Of a stretch of DNA of 42,340 nt, positions 42,267 through 42,340 are shown piece by piece (within the stretch, counting starts at the first letter, position 1; each line of letters begins with the position of its first letter). The notes beneath the pieces were generated by a model. The model ran no database searches. It saw only the letters and a list, made by a program, of their open reading frames with translations, and was not told the DNA's origin. The translations under genes were made by a program, and so were the position numbers. The DNA comes from Mycoemilia scoparia. Taxonomy: Eukaryota; Kickxellomycota; Kickxellomycetes; Kickxellales; Kickxellaceae. The stretch covers positions 1 through 42,340 of the forward strand of contig JANBPU010000142.1 of NCBI GenBank assembly GCA_027575805.1, read 5' to 3'.

Positions 42267-42340
42267 ATCTCTCTTCTGCTTTTATTTTTTATACTTACAA
42301 TTTATATACTTATAAATTTTAAAAGCCTTCACCCCACACC

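Noticed and set aside
1..42340. CRISPR arrays, bacterial operons, prophage or insertion sequences
   Set aside because: No regularly spaced repeats or bacterial-type gene runs are present; introns and a Pol III tRNA gene show eukaryotic nuclear DNA.

Overview
The window is eukaryotic nuclear DNA, most likely from an early-diverging (zygomycete-grade) fungus. It is AT-rich, has one tRNA with an anticodon-adjacent intron, and carries about 19 well-supported protein genes. Many of these are split by short introns (mostly 80-110 nt, GTAAG-type donors). Typical fungal content includes a sphingolipid C9-methyltransferase, a WOPR (Gti1/Pac2) regulator, a fungal Kelch membrane protein and TOM40. It also holds genes that many Dikarya lack: XRCC2-like, ABITRAM/Simiate-like and ZNF511-like. 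Placement within Zoopagomycota or Mucoromycota is inference. All spliced models were built by hand from reading frame, splice sites and remembered family motifs.

Layout, left to right. 0.2-0.7 kb: a small secreted Asp/Gly-repeat protein. 2.4-3.6 kb: XRCC2-like recombinase. 4.2-5.8 kb: sphingolipid C9-methyltransferase. 6.8-6.0 kb (-): ABITRAM. 9.7-7.3 kb (-): NT5DC-type HAD 5'-nucleotidase with a 6-nt microexon. 10.7-12.4 kb: class II DAHP synthase. 13.8-12.8 kb (-): sugar O-acetyltransferase. 15.9-14.1 kb (-): GET3. 17.4-19.5 kb: Kelch membrane protein. 20.0-21.0 kb: universal-stress-fold protein. 22.6-21.3 kb (-): TOM40. 23.3-23.6 kb: CsbD-like protein. 24.8-24.2 kb (-): lysine-rich coiled-coil protein with a PP1-docking-like motif. 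26.7-32.1 kb: an unrecognised 1801-residue, mostly disordered protein. 33.7-32.8 kb (-): ZNF511. 36.1-34.0 kb (-): SPO11, 15 exons. 36.9-36.4 kb (-): roadblock dynein light chain. 40.0-37.4 kb (-): WOPR regulator. 41.5-40.9 kb (-): cyclophilin A. 42.2 kb (-): tRNA-Thr(UGU).

The genes do not form a cluster or operon; this is ordinary gene-dense fungal chromosome. Thematic links are loose: XRCC2 and SPO11 both act in homologous recombination (SPO11 in meiosis), and GET3 and TOM40 both act in targeting proteins to membranes.

The main unexplained signal is a family of six short, non-coding, terminal-inverted-repeat elements with the core ATTATTTTTGAAGGG(C/T)(T/A). They look like MITEs. Two of them lie inside introns, of the acetyltransferase gene and of GET3, and those introns are more than twice the normal length. 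Other points worth checking are two probable GC-AG introns, microexons of 6 and 15 nt, and possible alternative start codons in the DAHP synthase and sphingolipid methyltransferase genes.
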